Of a DNA stretch of 64,000 nt, positions 44,364 through 53,667 are shown piece by piece (position 1 is the stretch's first letter; each line of letters begins with the position of its first letter). Origin of the DNA: Paenibacillus caseinilyticus (GTDB taxonomy: Bacteria > Bacillota > Bacilli > Paenibacillales > NBRC-103111); the NCBI RefSeq assembly GCF_027533645.1, contig NZ_JAQAGY010000001.1, forward strand, positions 310,001 to 374,000, read 5' to 3'. The notes under the pieces are model-generated. The model made no database searches, was not told the origin of the DNA, and worked only from the letters and a program-made list of their open reading frames with translations. Position numbers and translations under genes: made by a program.

Positions 44364-45614
44364 TCAGAGCTTCCGGTCCAGCGCCAGCAGCGCATGAAGC
44401 AGCACATTGCCGGCCTTCTCGATATCGCAGAGCCGGCTCTCCTCCTCCGGGCAGTGGCTGCGTCCGCCGATGCTCGGCACGAAGAGCATGCCCGAGCGGG
44501 TCAGCGACGCCATATGCGCCGCATCGTGCCCTGCCATGCTGCCGAGGGACAGATGACCGTACCCGAGCCGCTGTGCCTGCCCCCTGCACACTTCCGCGAC
44601 CAGCCCATCCATCGGAACGGGAGGCTGGTCGAGCAGCACCGCAGAGTGCAGCCGGACACCCCGGCGCGTCTCCACCCCGCGGGCCCTCTCGCGCCAGGCT
44701 TCGAGCACGGCCCCCATGTCCCCTTGGGTGGCGCCCCGGACCTCTAGGTGCAGCTGGACCCGCCCCGGGATGATGTTGGCGGCATTCGGATAGCTGCCGA
44801 TCCGGCCGATCGTGCCGACGGTCTCCTCCGCCGGCGCTTCCCGGCAGGCCGCCTCGAACGCCAGCATGAGCTCGGCGGCCGCCATCAGGGCGTCCCTGCG
44901 GTCGCGCATCAGCGTGGTTCCCGCGTGATTCGCCTCCCCGAGCACTGTCACCTCTACCCGGTAGATGCCGGTAATCGCCGTGACAATGCCGATCGGAGCC
45001 CCCCGCTCCTCGAGCCGCCGCCCTTGCTCGATATGTACCTCGAGGTAGGCCGCCAGGTCCCCTGGGGCCAGCCGCGCCTCTTCGAACCGCTGCGGATCTC
45101 CGCCGGCCTGCCTCAGCGCATCGGCCAAGAGTACGCCCCGGTCGTCCTTCACGCCGTCGAGCACGCTGCGCTTCAGCTTCCCGGCTGCCGCGCGGGATCC
45201 GAAGGTCGAGAGGCCGAACCCGTTCGGCTCCTCCGCGCTGAACGAGACGACCTCGAGCCCCCGGCGCATGCTCACGCCCTGCTCCGCCAGCACCCGGGCC
45301 GCCTCCAGCGCCAGGATGACGCCAAGCGCCCCGTCATACCGGCCCCCGCCGGGAACCGTGTCGATATGCGAGCCGCAGGCGATCGGCGGCAGCTTCTGGC
45401 TCTCCCCGCGGCGCAGGCCCCAGATGTTGGCCGCTTCGTCGGTGCGCACGGCAAGCCCGGCCCCCCGCATCGCCGCCTTCAGCCACTCCCGGCCCTCCAG
45501 ATCGGCCGCCGAGAAGGCGGTCCTCTCCAGTCCGCCGGAGGCGCCGCGCCCGATGGAGCCGAGCGACTCAATCGCCGTCCGGATCCGCTCCGCCCGTACG
45601 CGCAGTTCCTTCAT
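44364..45614 (-). CDS. M20 Zn-hydrolase of the N-carbamoylase/allantoate group
   Basis: A 416-residue M20-family amidohydrolase. The metal ligands are in ACGSHIDTVPGGGRYDGALG, FSAEEPNGFGLSTFGSRAA, and near the end SMAGHDAAHM. The domain order (catalytic, dimer lid, catalytic) and the DEP-like VEVTVLGEANHAGTT segment are those of HyuC/AllC/AmaB proteins, which cut N-carbamoyl or related amide groups. In this operon a missing step is N-formylglutamate to glutamate, so a deformylase role is suggested. ATG at 45614 overlaps the hutI stop as ATGA, with GGAAGGAGG upstream. Confidence 0.85.
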   Translation of the reverse strand: MKELRVRAERIRTAIESLGSIGRGASGGLERTAFSAADLEGREWLKAAMRGAGLAVRTDEAANIWGLRRGESQKLPPIACGSHIDTVPGGGRYDGALGVILALEAARVLAEQGVSMRRGLEVVSFSAEEPNGFGLSTFGSRAAAGKLKRSVLDGVKDDRGVLLADALRQAGGDPQRFEEARLAPGDLAAYLEVHIEQGRRLEERGAPIGIVTAITGIYRVEVTVLGEANHAGTTLMRDRRDALMAAAELMLAFEAACREAPAEETVGTIGRIGSYPNAANIIPGRVQLHLEVRGATQGDMGAVLEAWRERARGVETRRGVRLHSAVLLDQPPVPMDGLVAEVCRGQAQRLGYGHLSLGSMAGHDAAHMASLTRSGMLFVPSIGGRSHCPEEESRLCDIEKAGNVLLHALLALDRKL

Positions 45615-46900
45615 GCCCCCGTCCTCCTTCCGCCGGCCACGACGGGGACGCCCCGCTTGATTACCGTATGCACGAGATTCACCCCGAAGTGATACTGGAG
45701 GTACGTGACGCTCGGCGCGTCGAAGAGCACGAGATCCGCCTGCTTGCCGGCTTCGATGCTGCCGATCCGGGAAGCCCTGCCGACCGCATGCGCGGCATTG
45801 ATCGTACAAGCGGCGAGCACCTCCTCCGGGGTCATGCCCATCCCAAGGCAGGCCAGATTCATGATGAGCGGCAGCGACTCCGTCGGCGAAGAGCCGGGAT
45901 TGCGGTCGGTGGCGAGGGCCACCGGCACGCCCGCCGAGATCATCTCCCGCGCGTGGGCCGGCGGCTTGCGGAGGAAGAAGGACGTGCCGGGCAGCAGCAC
46001 GGCGATGACGCCGCGCTGCGCCATGGCGGCTATGCCCGCGCTGGAGGCCTGCAGCAGGTGGTCCGCCGTCACCGCGCCTACGGAGGCCGCCAGCTCGGCG
46101 CCGCCGTACGGCACGATCTCATCGGCGTGCAGCTTCGGCTTCAGGCCCCGGGCGAGGCCGGCCTCCAGGATGCGCCGGGACTGCTCGGGCGTGAAGACGC
46201 CCTCCTCGCAGAACACGTCGCAGAATTCGGCGAGCCCCTCGTCCGCAACGGCCGGGATCATCTCTTCGATCACGAGTCGGACATACGCCTCCGGGTCGCC
46301 CTTGAATTCCGGCGGCACGGCATGCGCCCCCATGAAGGTGGACACGAGCTCCACCGCATGCACCCTATTCAGACTCCGGGCAGTGCGCAGCTGCTTCAGT
46401 TCATCCGCGAGGCGCAGGCCGTAGCCGCTCTTGGCCTCGACGGTGGTCACCCCGTGCAGCAGGAAGCGGTCCAGCCTGCGGCCGGTCTCGGCGGCCAGCT
46501 GCGCCTCATCCGCCGCCCTGGTCTGCTCCGTTGTGTGCAGGATGCCTCCTCCCGCGTTCAGAATGTCCATGTACGCCGCCCCTTGCAGGCGGAGCGGCAG
46601 CTCGAATTCGCGGGAGCCGGCGAACACGACATGCGTATGCGGATCGATAAGCCCGGGGGTGACGAGCTTCCCCTCCGCCTCGATGATCTCTACCTCCGTG
46701 CCGCCCTCCTGCGCCGCAAGCACCCGCTGAGCCTCCTCATCCCGGCCGGCGAAGAGAATGCGGTCATCCCTTGTAATGACGCTTCCGCCCTCGATCACCC
46801 CAAGCTCCGACATCTCCGCGCCCCGCTTCGGCCGGAGGCTTGCTCCGCCGGCCGTCACCACTTGGGCCGCGCGGCGGATATATACCATGCGGGTTGGCAT
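45611..46900 (-). CDS. hutI: Imidazolonepropionase
   Basis: A 429-residue amidohydrolase that opens imidazolone-5-propionate to N-formimino-L-glutamate. The metal motif DPHTHVVFAGSREFELPLR is diagnostic for HutI, as are TTVEAKSGYGL and the later KLHADEIVPYGGAELAAS. Asp ligand in VALATDRNPGSSPTES. ATG at 46900 has GGGAGA about nine bases upstream (a GTG at 46909 is possible). It follows hutU by 30 bp and overlaps the next gene by 4 bp. Confidence 0.95.
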   Translation of the reverse strand: MPTRMVYIRRAAQVVTAGGASLRPKRGAEMSELGVIEGGSVITRDDRILFAGRDEEAQRVLAAQEGGTEVEIIEAEGKLVTPGLIDPHTHVVFAGSREFELPLRLQGAAYMDILNAGGGILHTTEQTRAADEAQLAAETGRRLDRFLLHGVTTVEAKSGYGLRLADELKQLRTARSLNRVHAVELVSTFMGAHAVPPEFKGDPEAYVRLVIEEMIPAVADEGLAEFCDVFCEEGVFTPEQSRRILEAGLARGLKPKLHADEIVPYGGAELAASVGAVTADHLLQASSAGIAAMAQRGVIAVLLPGTSFFLRKPPAHAREMISAGVPVALATDRNPGSSPTESLPLIMNLACLGMGMTPEEVLAACTINAAHAVGRASRIGSIEAGKQADLVLFDAPSVTYLQYHFGVNLVHTVIKRGVPVVAGGRRTGA

Positions 46901-46930
46901 GGCAGCCACTCTCCCTCTCCCTTGTTGTCC

Positions 46931-48595
46931 CTACTCCTTCATCGGCATCGAGATACCGTGCGCCGCGGCGGCCTCCGCCGCAGGAATGTATCCCGCATCC
47001 GCATGCCGGACGACGCCGAGCCCCGGGTCGGTCGTCAGCACGCGCTGGAGCCGCTCCGCCGCTTCCGGCGTGCCGTCTGCCACCACGACCATGCCTGCGT
47101 GGATCGAATAGCCCATGCCCACGCCTCCCCCGTGATGCAGCGACACCCAGCTGGCACCGGCCGCTGTGTTCAGCAGGGCATTCAGGATCGGCCAGTCGGC
47201 CACGGCGTCGCTGCCGTCGAGCATTGCTTCGGTCTCCCGGTTCGGCGAAGCGACGGAGCCCGCATCGAGGTGATCCCGGCCGATGACGATCGGCGCGGAC
47301 AGCGCGCCTGAGGCGACCATGTCGTTGAGGAGCTGCCCGAACCGCGCCCGCTCGCCATAGCCGAGCCAGCAGATGCGCGAGGGCAGGCCCTGGTAGGCAA
47401 TCTTCGTCCGGGCCATGCCGATCCACCGGTGCAGCGGCTCATTGTCCGGGAACAGCCGGAGGATTGCGTCGTCCGTACGGCGGATATCCTCCGGGTCGCC
47501 CGAGAGCGCCGCCCAGCGGAACGGGCCTCGCCCCAGGCAGAACTGCGGCCGGATATAGGCTGGGACGAACCCGGGAATCGCGAACGCCTCCGCGATTCCT
47601 TCGTCCAAGGCCACCTGCCGGATGTTGTTGCCGTAATCGAAGGCCACGGCCCCCCGGCGCTGCATCTCGAGCATCGCCTCCACATGGACGGCCATGCTGG
47701 CCTTCGCCCTGCGCACCAGCTCCCGGGGCTGCTCCGCGCGGAGCCGGACGGCTTCTTCCAGCTGAAGGCCTGCCGGCAGGTAGCCGTTCAGCGGATCGTG
47801 CGCCGATGTCTGGTCCGTGACGATGTCCGGCACGAAGCCGCGCGCAAGCATCTGCGGCAGCACTTCCGCCGCGTTGCCGGTGAGGCCGATCGACAGCGCC
47901 CGCCCCCCAGCCTTCGCCTCCTGCGCCAGCGCCAGCGCCTCCTCCAGCGTCTCGGAGAGAACGTCGCAGTAGCGGCTTGCGATCCGCCGCTCGATCCGCG
48001 ACCGGTCCGCCTCGATGCCGATCAGCACGCCGCCGTTCATCGTGACGGCAAGCGGCTGGGCGCCGCCCATGCCCCCGAGTCCGGCGGTCACGGTGATCGT
48101 TCCCTGGAGCGTGCCGCTGAAGTGCTGCCTGGCGCATTCCGCGAACGTCTCGTACGTGCCCTGCACGATGCCCTGGCTGCCGATGTAGATCCAGCTCCCA
48201 GCCGTCATCTGGCCATACATCATTAGCCCCTTGCGGTCCAGCTCGTGAAAGTGCTCCCAGTTCGCCCAGGCCGGCACGAGATTGGAGTTCGCCAGCAGCA
48301 CCCGCGGCGCATCCCGGTGAGTCCGGAACACCGCCACCGGCTTGCCGGACTGGATCAGCAGCGTCTCGTTCTCCTCGAGCGCCTGCAGGCTCTTCACGAT
48401 CGCTTCATAGCACGCCCAGTTCCGTGCGGCCCGCCCGATCCCCCCGTAGACGACCAGTGCCTCGGGATGCTCCGCCACCTCAGGGTCCAGATTGTTCATC
48501 AGCATCCGCAGCGCCGCTTCCTGGACCCAGCCCTTCGTGCTGAGCTGCGTCCCCCGCGGCGCCCGGACGATCCGGCTCTCCGGCGATTCCATCAT
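46931..48595 (-). CDS. hutU: Urocanate hydratase
   Basis: A 554-residue enzyme that adds water to urocanate using tightly bound NAD. Diagnostic stretches: [28 protein letters not shown] (NAD binding), [18 protein letters not shown] and [22 protein letters not shown] at 48595 follows GAGAGGAGGAG. Its start lies 116 bp inside the long reading frame of hutH, so the two are overlapping. Confidence 0.96.
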   Translation of the reverse strand: MMESPESRIVRAPRGTQLSTKGWVQEAALRMLMNNLDPEVAEHPEALVVYGGIGRAARNWACYEAIVKSLQALEENETLLIQSGKPVAVFRTHRDAPRVLLANSNLVPAWANWEHFHELDRKGLMMYGQMTAGSWIYIGSQGIVQGTYETFAECARQHFSGTLQGTITVTAGLGGMGGAQPLAVTMNGGVLIGIEADRSRIERRIASRYCDVLSETLEEALALAQEAKAGGRALSIGLTGNAAEVLPQMLARGFVPDIVTDQTSAHDPLNGYLPAGLQLEEAVRLRAEQPRELVRRAKASMAVHVEAMLEMQRRGAVAFDYGNNIRQVALDEGIAEAFAIPGFVPAYIRPQFCLGRGPFRWAALSGDPEDIRRTDDAILRLFPDNEPLHRWIGMARTKIAYQGLPSRICWLGYGERARFGQLLNDMVASGALSAPIVIGRDHLDAGSVASPNRETEAMLDGSDAVADWPILNALLNTAAGASWVSLHHGGGVGMGYSIHAGMVVVADGTPEAAERLQRVLTTDPGLGVVRHADAGYIPAAEAAAAHGISMPMKE

Positions 48596-50384
48596 GCCGC
48601 TCCTCCTCTCCCTTCGGCTCGGCTGTCCGGCTGCCCGCCAGACCGCCGCACGCCCTCTCACACCCCGCTCCTGCCGGGGCCTGCTCACTTCCTCCGCCTA
48701 GCACGGAGCTGCCTGCCTGCGTGCCTCCTGCCGTCACCGCAGCACGGCCCACAGCCCCCTTCTCATCTCCCGCATTGCCTCTTGAAGCGCTCTCCGGATG
48801 ACGGCTCCCCGGATCCTTCTCCCTCTCCTTTTCCTTCTCCGGCTCCTTCTCCTCCGCCGGCCAGCCCAGCTCCGCCGCCGCATCGACACTCCGCAGCCAG
48901 GCCGCGATCTCCCGGAAGTCGCCGGCGAGCACCCGGTCATCCCCGACGAACGGCACGCGTTCACGGCAGCGGTCATACAGCCATCTCGTCCCGGGAGCCA
49001 GGCCTGCAGGTCCCCGGTAGTCCGCTGCCTGAGCGGCGCATAGCAGCTCGATAGACAGCACCTCGAATCCGTGGCTGACGATGCGGGCGGCCTTCCGCGC
49101 CGCGATCGTCCCCATGCTGACATGATCCTCCTGGTTCCCCGAGGAAGGGATCGAATCCACGCTAGCCGGATGAGCCAGCGACTTGTTCTCGGAGACGAGG
49201 GACGCCGCCGTGTACTGGGCGATCATGAAGCCGGACTGCAGGCCTCCCTTGTGGGTGAGGAACGGCGGCAGCCCTTCGTTCAGATGCGGGTTCACCAGCC
49301 TCTCGATGCGCCGCTCGGCTATACTCGCCAGCTCCGCCGCGCAGAGGGCCAAGTGATCCATCGCCAGGGCCACGGGCTGGCCGTGGAAGTTGCCCCCGGA
49401 GATCACGCGGTCCTCGAGCGGGAAGATCAGCGGATTGTCCGTGGCGGAGTTGATCTCCGTCTCGAGTACGCCCTCGATATAGGCGAGGCCGTCGCGGCTC
49501 GCCCCGTGCACCTGAGGCGCGCAGCGCAGCGAATAGGCATCCTGCACGCGCAGCTCCCCAGGCCCCGTCAGGAGCCGCGAGCCTTCGGTCAAGCGGCGGA
49601 TATTCGCCGCAGACCGCTGCTGCCCCCGGTGGGGACGCTGCCGGTGTGTCAGCGCGTCGAAGGCGTCGCGGACCGCGCGCAGCCCCTCGCAGGTGAGCGC
49701 TGCCGTGCAGTCCGCGAGGTCCGCCAGCCGCAGGGCATCCCGGCAGGCCAGCGCGCCGATCGCGCTCATCACCTGGGTCCCGTTGATGAGCGCGAGCCCT
49801 TCCTTCGCCTCCAGCACCACCGGCTGCAGGCCGGCCTTCTCCAGCGCCTCGGCACCGGGCATCCGCTCTCCCTCTAAGAAGGCTTCTCCTTCGCCGACGA
49901 GCACGAGCGCCAGGTGGGAGAGCGGCGCCAGATCGCCGCTGGCGCCCAGGGAGCCTTGCTCCGGGATGACGGGCGTCACCCGGCGGTTAAGCAGCCCGGC
50001 CAGCAGCTCCACGACGCACGGGCGGATGCCCGACCAGCCGAAGGCCAGGGCCCGGATGCGCAGCAGCATCACCGCCCGCACGATATCCTCAGGCAGTGAT
50101 GCGCCAACGCCGCAGGCATGGCTGCGGATCAGATTCAGCTGCAGCCGCCGGACGTCGTCGCGGGAGATGGCTGTATCGCTGAATTTGCCGAACCCGGTTG
50201 TCAGCCCGTAGACGACCCGCTGCTCTTCGAGCAGCCTTTGCACATAAGTCCGCGAAGCGGTCATGCGGAGGAGACAGCTTCTGTCGATCCGTACAACTGC
50301 ACGGCCGCGGGCTGCCCGCTCTACCTCCGCGAGGGTCAGCATTCCCTCACCGATCGTGACGGGTGCCTCATGGCTCTCTTTCAT
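48480..50384 (-). CDS. hutH: Histidine ammonia-lyase with a 126-residue C-terminal extension
   Basis: HutH removes ammonia from histidine to give urocanate. The MIO-forming Ala148-Ser149-Gly150 is in [15 protein letters not shown]. The active-site Tyr is in [12 protein letters not shown]. The normal enzyme is about 508 residues and the match ends near AAAELGW (48861). Here the frame stays open another 126 codons. The extra part is first charged ([14 protein letters not shown]) and then Gly/Ala-rich, and its last 38 codons overlap hutU. ATG at 50384 has a GGAAAGCGGGTGAG leader. The tail may come from loss of the stop codon by mutation or by sequence error. Confidence 0.9.
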   Translation of the reverse strand: MKESHEAPVTIGEGMLTLAEVERAARGRAVVRIDRSCLLRMTASRTYVQRLLEEQRVVYGLTTGFGKFSDTAISRDDVRRLQLNLIRSHACGVGASLPEDIVRAVMLLRIRALAFGWSGIRPCVVELLAGLLNRRVTPVIPEQGSLGASGDLAPLSHLALVLVGEGEAFLEGERMPGAEALEKAGLQPVVLEAKEGLALINGTQVMSAIGALACRDALRLADLADCTAALTCEGLRAVRDAFDALTHRQRPHRGQQRSAANIRRLTEGSRLLTGPGELRVQDAYSLRCAPQVHGASRDGLAYIEGVLETEINSATDNPLIFPLEDRVISGGNFHGQPVALAMDHLALCAAELASIAERRIERLVNPHLNEGLPPFLTHKGGLQSGFMIAQYTAASLVSENKSLAHPASVDSIPSSGNQEDHVSMGTIAARKAARIVSHGFEVLSIELLCAAQAADYRGPAGLAPGTRWLYDRCRERVPFVGDDRVLAGDFREIAAWLRSVDAAAELGWPAEEKEPEKEKEREKDPGSRHPESASRGNAGDEKGAVGRAAVTAGGTQAGSSVLGGGSEQAPAGAGCERACGGLAGSRTAEPKGEEERHDGIAGEPDRPGAAGDAAQHEGLGPGSGAADADEQSGP

Positions 50385-50552
50385 GACGCTCACCCGCTTT
50401 CCATGATAAGCATGCTCCAATCCCCCTGCCGGCCCAGGCAGGATTGCTTCCGGCAGGCCGGAGTGCGGTCCATCGCTGCGCCACCGATTCCTTGCCCTAT
50501 ATGTATGCCGCCCTGCGCGGATTCATACGGCGCCCCCGCCGCCGCCGAACAC

Positions 50553-50587
50553 AAAAAAGCAGGCGCGGGATCATCCCGCTGCCTGCT
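50553..50587 (-). terminator. Terminator of the TIR gene pair
   Basis: AGCAGGCGCGGGAT (50558-50571) pairs with ATCCCGC-GCCTGCT (50573-50587) with one bulge. On the minus strand six T follow. It lies 52 bp after the small gene and upstream of hutH, so it separates the two units. Confidence 0.88.
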
Positions 50588-50638
50588 CAATCAAGTGGTA
50601 TAAGAGTAATAAGTTCGGTTACGAAATAGGGGCAGCCG

Positions 50639-50818
50639 CTAAGCAAACGAAGGCTTATCGTAATTCGCCTTGCGTTCAAATACGACAACACCTTCCACTT
50701 CTTTGCCTTCCGATGTGAGGGCGATTACTTTTTTGTTCTTTTTTGTCGATGTCCCGGCATCAGACAACTCGGCGGAATTGGGACGCCGTGCCCCCGGTTT
50801 ATCGACCTGTCTGCTCAT
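50639..50818 (-). CDS. 59-residue partner of the TIR-like gene
   Basis: A small basic protein whose ATG at 50818 overlaps the TIR gene's stop as ATGA. GGAGGCGAG lies upstream, inside the TIR gene. It starts MSRQVDKPGARRPNSAELSD, has a Lys-rich middle (TSTKKNKKVIALTSEGKEVE), and ends with a strand-like GVVVFERKANYDKPSFA. No membrane span or signal peptide. I do not recognise it. The tight coupling suggests it acts with the TIR protein, for instance as a regulator or cofactor. Confidence 0.7.
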   Translation of the reverse strand: MSRQVDKPGARRPNSAELSDAGTSTKKNKKVIALTSEGKEVEGVVVFERKANYDKPSFA

Positions 50819-51837
50819 GAAGACTCGCCTCCAAAAAGGTGGTTTATGGTGCTGATCAGCTTGTGGTTGACTTGCAGCTGCGCTTCGTAATCTTCCGATG
50901 ACATGGTTCGTTTGCCGGACACGTGAAGGACAAGCATCAGATCCTTTCCTACAGGATAGCACAGCAAGTAAGTTTTGACAACGCGCTCCGATAGCAGGAC
51001 CACCTTCTCCAGACCGTTCAGGAACGCGTCGACGACCACGATATTGGCTTCATTGTCCTTCTTATTATCATTAACCGTAAATGGGTAGAACTTATCTCTT
51101 CCCACGTTGCCCGCCACTTGTTCGAGCCCCTCGGTGCCCCGCGCTTTCCAGACGGCGGCGCCCACCACACGGTAGCCTTCGATCGGCTGGTACGCGCTGC
51201 GGAGGGAGTCGTAGAGAAACTCATACTTCCTATCGGGTTCCCTCATCAGATTCTTCACGAAATGAAGAAAAAAATGATGCAGCGATTCGTCGCGCTCCAG
51301 TTCCGTACGGGCTTCATGCAGCGCTTCTTCAGCATCCTCGACCTTGCCCATCGCCGTAATCGCGGCTCCGATCTCCATACAGGCTACGCTGACAGCCGCG
51401 TGGAGGTCGCCGTCCGTACGGGCCTCATACCGCAATAGCGTCAGTCCCTGCAGATCGGACAGGAGATGGAACTCGGTAATCTTTTCCTTATGATATTCAA
51501 CTTCCACGTATTCTGGAACCACAAAAAAGACCCTGCCCCGCCTTAGCTTGCCCCAAAAAAGGCCCATTTCAAAGACGGTGTTGTCACGGGGGGTGAGCAC
51601 CAGCTTTCCGCGGTGGAGAAGCAAATCGTCCGGCGAGAAGACGAACACGGCAAAATCGCTCGCTGACAGCTTGGCTTCCAAATCATCCATCGTATAATTC
51701 ATCGCATGAAACGTACCTGCGTACCACGGTGAAACCTGGGCGAAGTGAGCTAGTGCCTTATGAATCGTGGAAGCGATTGCAATTGACTCCCTGGCTGAAC
51801 CGATAAATACGCACGGCTTGGATGTATGCCGTTTCAA
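50815..51837 (-). CDS. TIR-like (PF10137-type) protein with GAF-like C-terminus
   Basis: A 340-residue protein. Residues 8-155 match the predicted nucleotide-binding/TIR-like domain of CBASS Cap12 and Pycsar effectors: PCVFIGSARESIAIA, then SASDFAVFVFSPDD and TPRDNTVFEMGLFWGKLRRGRVFFV. Glu90 is in the position of the catalytic Glu that degrades NAD in such effectors. A helical linker (163-185) leads to a region at 186-340 with mixed strands and helices (GYRVVGAAVW, ANIVVVDAF, KTYLLCYPVG, LMLVLHVSGKR) that looks GAF-like and may be the sensor. No CD-NTase or cyclase gene adjoins. TTG start at 51837 behind a GGGGGG stretch. A role in anti-phage defence is an inference. Confidence 0.8.
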   Translation of the reverse strand: MKRHTSKPCVFIGSARESIAIASTIHKALAHFAQVSPWYAGTFHAMNYTMDDLEAKLSASDFAVFVFSPDDLLLHRGKLVLTPRDNTVFEMGLFWGKLRRGRVFFVVPEYVEVEYHKEKITEFHLLSDLQGLTLLRYEARTDGDLHAAVSVACMEIGAAITAMGKVEDAEEALHEARTELERDESLHHFFLHFVKNLMREPDRKYEFLYDSLRSAYQPIEGYRVVGAAVWKARGTEGLEQVAGNVGRDKFYPFTVNDNKKDNEANIVVVDAFLNGLEKVVLLSERVVKTYLLCYPVGKDLMLVLHVSGKRTMSSEDYEAQLQVNHKLISTINHLFGGESS

Positions 51838-51886
51838 ATAGCGAACCCCCCCGTAACGAGTAAGTTTTGTGTTCCAGTTTGTTACA

Positions 51887-51953
51887 ATTATACCATACTT
51901 CCCGATACAATGCGTATATTTGTTCTCTAATTTTTACGTATATTTGTTCTCTA
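51887..51953 (-). promoter_or_regulatory. Promoter of the TIR gene with two 17-bp direct repeats
   Basis: On the minus strand TATAAT (51892-51887) lies about 50 bp before the TTG start; no good -35 is seen. Instead the repeat CGTATATTTGTTCTCTA occurs at 51913-51929 and 51937-51953, 24 bp apart, with the nearer copy overlapping the expected -35 place. This fits an activator- or repressor-controlled promoter. Confidence 0.65.
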
Positions 51954-52121
51954 CTTCTTATAGAAAGAGAATTACTCCGAAAACTCTGTGCCGATTCTGC
52001 CGCTTGGATGAGAATGGATGCCTGCCCAGCGATGCCCTAGGGACACTATCCTGCCGGACATGCTACAGTATAGCCCTGCCTCCGAAGCCGGAGTGCAACA
52101 CTAACACTTATGGAGGTACAC

Positions 52122-52601
52122 ATGAATAAACTGCTGAAAGCATCTGCCCTGGCAATGTCCCTCATGGTTACGACCATCAGCGTTGGAACAGCCATGCCAA
52201 GCCGTACGGAGGCCGCCATCTCGTCTACGACAGGCACCCGGATCGTGGCAACCGCCAAATCGTATATCGGAGATGTAGAATATAAATTCAACACCCGTGA
52301 CGTACCGCGCCTGATCTTTGACTGCTCCTCGTTCACCCAGTTTATCTTCAAGAAGCGCGGCATCGATATTCCATGGGGCTCCAGAGCCCAAGCGAAGCTC
52401 GGTACGTACGTCAGCAAATCGAATTTGAGAGCCGGCGACCTTGTCTTCTTCAGCGTAGGCACCCCCGGCAGAATCGATCATGTGGGCATCTACGTCGGCA
52501 GCGGCAAATTCATCAGCAACACGACAAGTGCCGATGTGGTTATCACGGATTTGAACTCGGGCTACTGGAAGAACCGCTATATCACGGCGCGCCGTATGTA
52601 G
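52122..52601 (+). CDS. Secreted NlpC/P60 endopeptidase
   Basis: A 159-residue cell-wall hydrolase. Signal peptide MNKLLKASALAMSLMVTT with cleavage near TEAA. The P60 domain fills the rest: catalytic Cys in LIFDCSSFTQFIF, His in GRIDHVGIYVGSGKFI. No LysM or SH3 domain. ATG at 52122 is preferred because TGGAGG lies upstream of it. Single gene followed by a strong terminator; divergent from the TIR gene. Confidence 0.92.
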   Translation: MNKLLKASALAMSLMVTTISVGTAMPSRTEAAISSTTGTRIVATAKSYIGDVEYKFNTRDVPRLIFDCSSFTQFIFKKRGIDIPWGSRAQAKLGTYVSKSNLRAGDLVFFSVGTPGRIDHVGIYVGSGKFISNTTSADVVITDLNSGYWKNRYITARRM

Positions 52602-52642
52602 TCCTAAGCATATAACAGACTTTGTTCTCATATAAATCAAAT

Positions 52643-52689
52643 AAGCAGGAGCCTCCGGTGAGTGATCATCGGAGGCTCCTGCTTTATTC
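52643..52689. terminator. Bidirectional terminator
   Basis: AAGCAGGAGCCTCCG (52643-52657) and CGGAGGCTCCTGCTT (52670-52684) form a perfect 15-bp stem, with TTATT after and AATAA before. It ends the P60 gene and can end ribA from the other side. Confidence 0.92.
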
Positions 52690-52733
52690 TGTCCTGCCTG
52701 ACCAAGCATTCCCTGTATACCCCGGCCTCGCGG

Positions 52734-53489
52734 CTAATCGTTAACGCAGCATCCTTCTTCCAGATGCCCCGACCGCGCTACCTTGGTTTTTAAATAATTC
52801 TCGTTGAACGGGGACATATCTCCCCACAGCTCCACCCGGCCGGCGACATCCATACCGGATGACTTCAGGGCATCGACCTTCTTCGGATTGTTCGTAATGA
52901 CCGTGACCGGCTTGTCGCGAAGCTCCTTCAGCACAGAGACGGCATCCCTGTAGTCGCGTGCGTCGTCGACGAAGCCGAGCTGCAGGTTCGCATCCACCGT
53001 ATCGTATCCGTTCTCCTGAAGAATGTAAGCGAGAGCTTTGGAGAACAACCCGATCCCTCTTCCTTCATGGTTTGCCAAATAAAACAAGGCCCCGCTGCCG
53101 TGATCCGCAATCATCTTCATGGAACGCTTCAATTGAAAGCCGCAGTCGCACCGTTTGCTCCCGAAGATATCGCCGGTGTGGCAGATGGAGTGCAGCCGGA
53201 TCAGCGCTTCGCCCGCCCCCCGGAAGTCGCCGTGCACCAGCACGCTGGATTGCTGCAGCTCGGCCAGATTGATCGATGACAGCTTGGCTACGATGCGTTC
53301 CGGTTCGGCCTCGACTTCCTTGCAGTTAAGCCAGCAGTACCACTGGAAGACGACCGTCTCCTCATACAAGCTGACCGGCAGGGTGATCGGCCCTACCAGG
53401 TAAATGGCTCCTTCCGGCGTGGGGATGGGCTGGATTTTGTGCTGAAGGTGTTCCATGACACCAGGGGCGATACGGGTGGCTGAGCCCAT
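52734..53489 (-). CDS. ribA: GTP cyclohydrolase II
   Basis: A 251-residue stand-alone RibA that opens GTP for riboflavin synthesis. Zinc Cys residues are in HSICHTGDIFGSKRCDCGFQL; the catalytic region is LANHEGRGIGLFSKALAYILQ; ITNNPKKVDALKSSGM is the usual C-terminal marker. Most Firmicutes carry RibA fused to RibB in a rib operon; this one lacks the RibB domain and sits with mobA and nirDB. ATG at 53489 has GAGAGGAG about ten bases upstream; other in-frame starts (53528, 53456) have weaker sites. Last gene of its strand group, after mobA. Confidence 0.9.
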   Translation of the reverse strand: MGSATRIAPGVMEHLQHKIQPIPTPEGAIYLVGPITLPVSLYEETVVFQWYCWLNCKEVEAEPERIVAKLSSINLAELQQSSVLVHGDFRGAGEALIRLHSICHTGDIFGSKRCDCGFQLKRSMKMIADHGSGALFYLANHEGRGIGLFSKALAYILQENGYDTVDANLQLGFVDDARDYRDAVSVLKELRDKPVTVITNNPKKVDALKSSGMDVAGRVELWGDMSPFNENYLKTKVARSGHLEEGCCVND

Positions 53490-53667
53490 TCTGCCACAGC
53501 TCCTCTCTTCTCTGGATGTTCCGTTCATGGCAGAACCGCCGGGGTTCTGCTCCAGGATATCCTCTAGCGTCCCCCAACTCCCCTGATGCCATTCCGCGCC
53601 AGACTGGGTTGGAACATTGCCCTGCCCGTCTGCTCCTTCCCCCGCAGCTCCGCAGGCCGCGGGCGGG

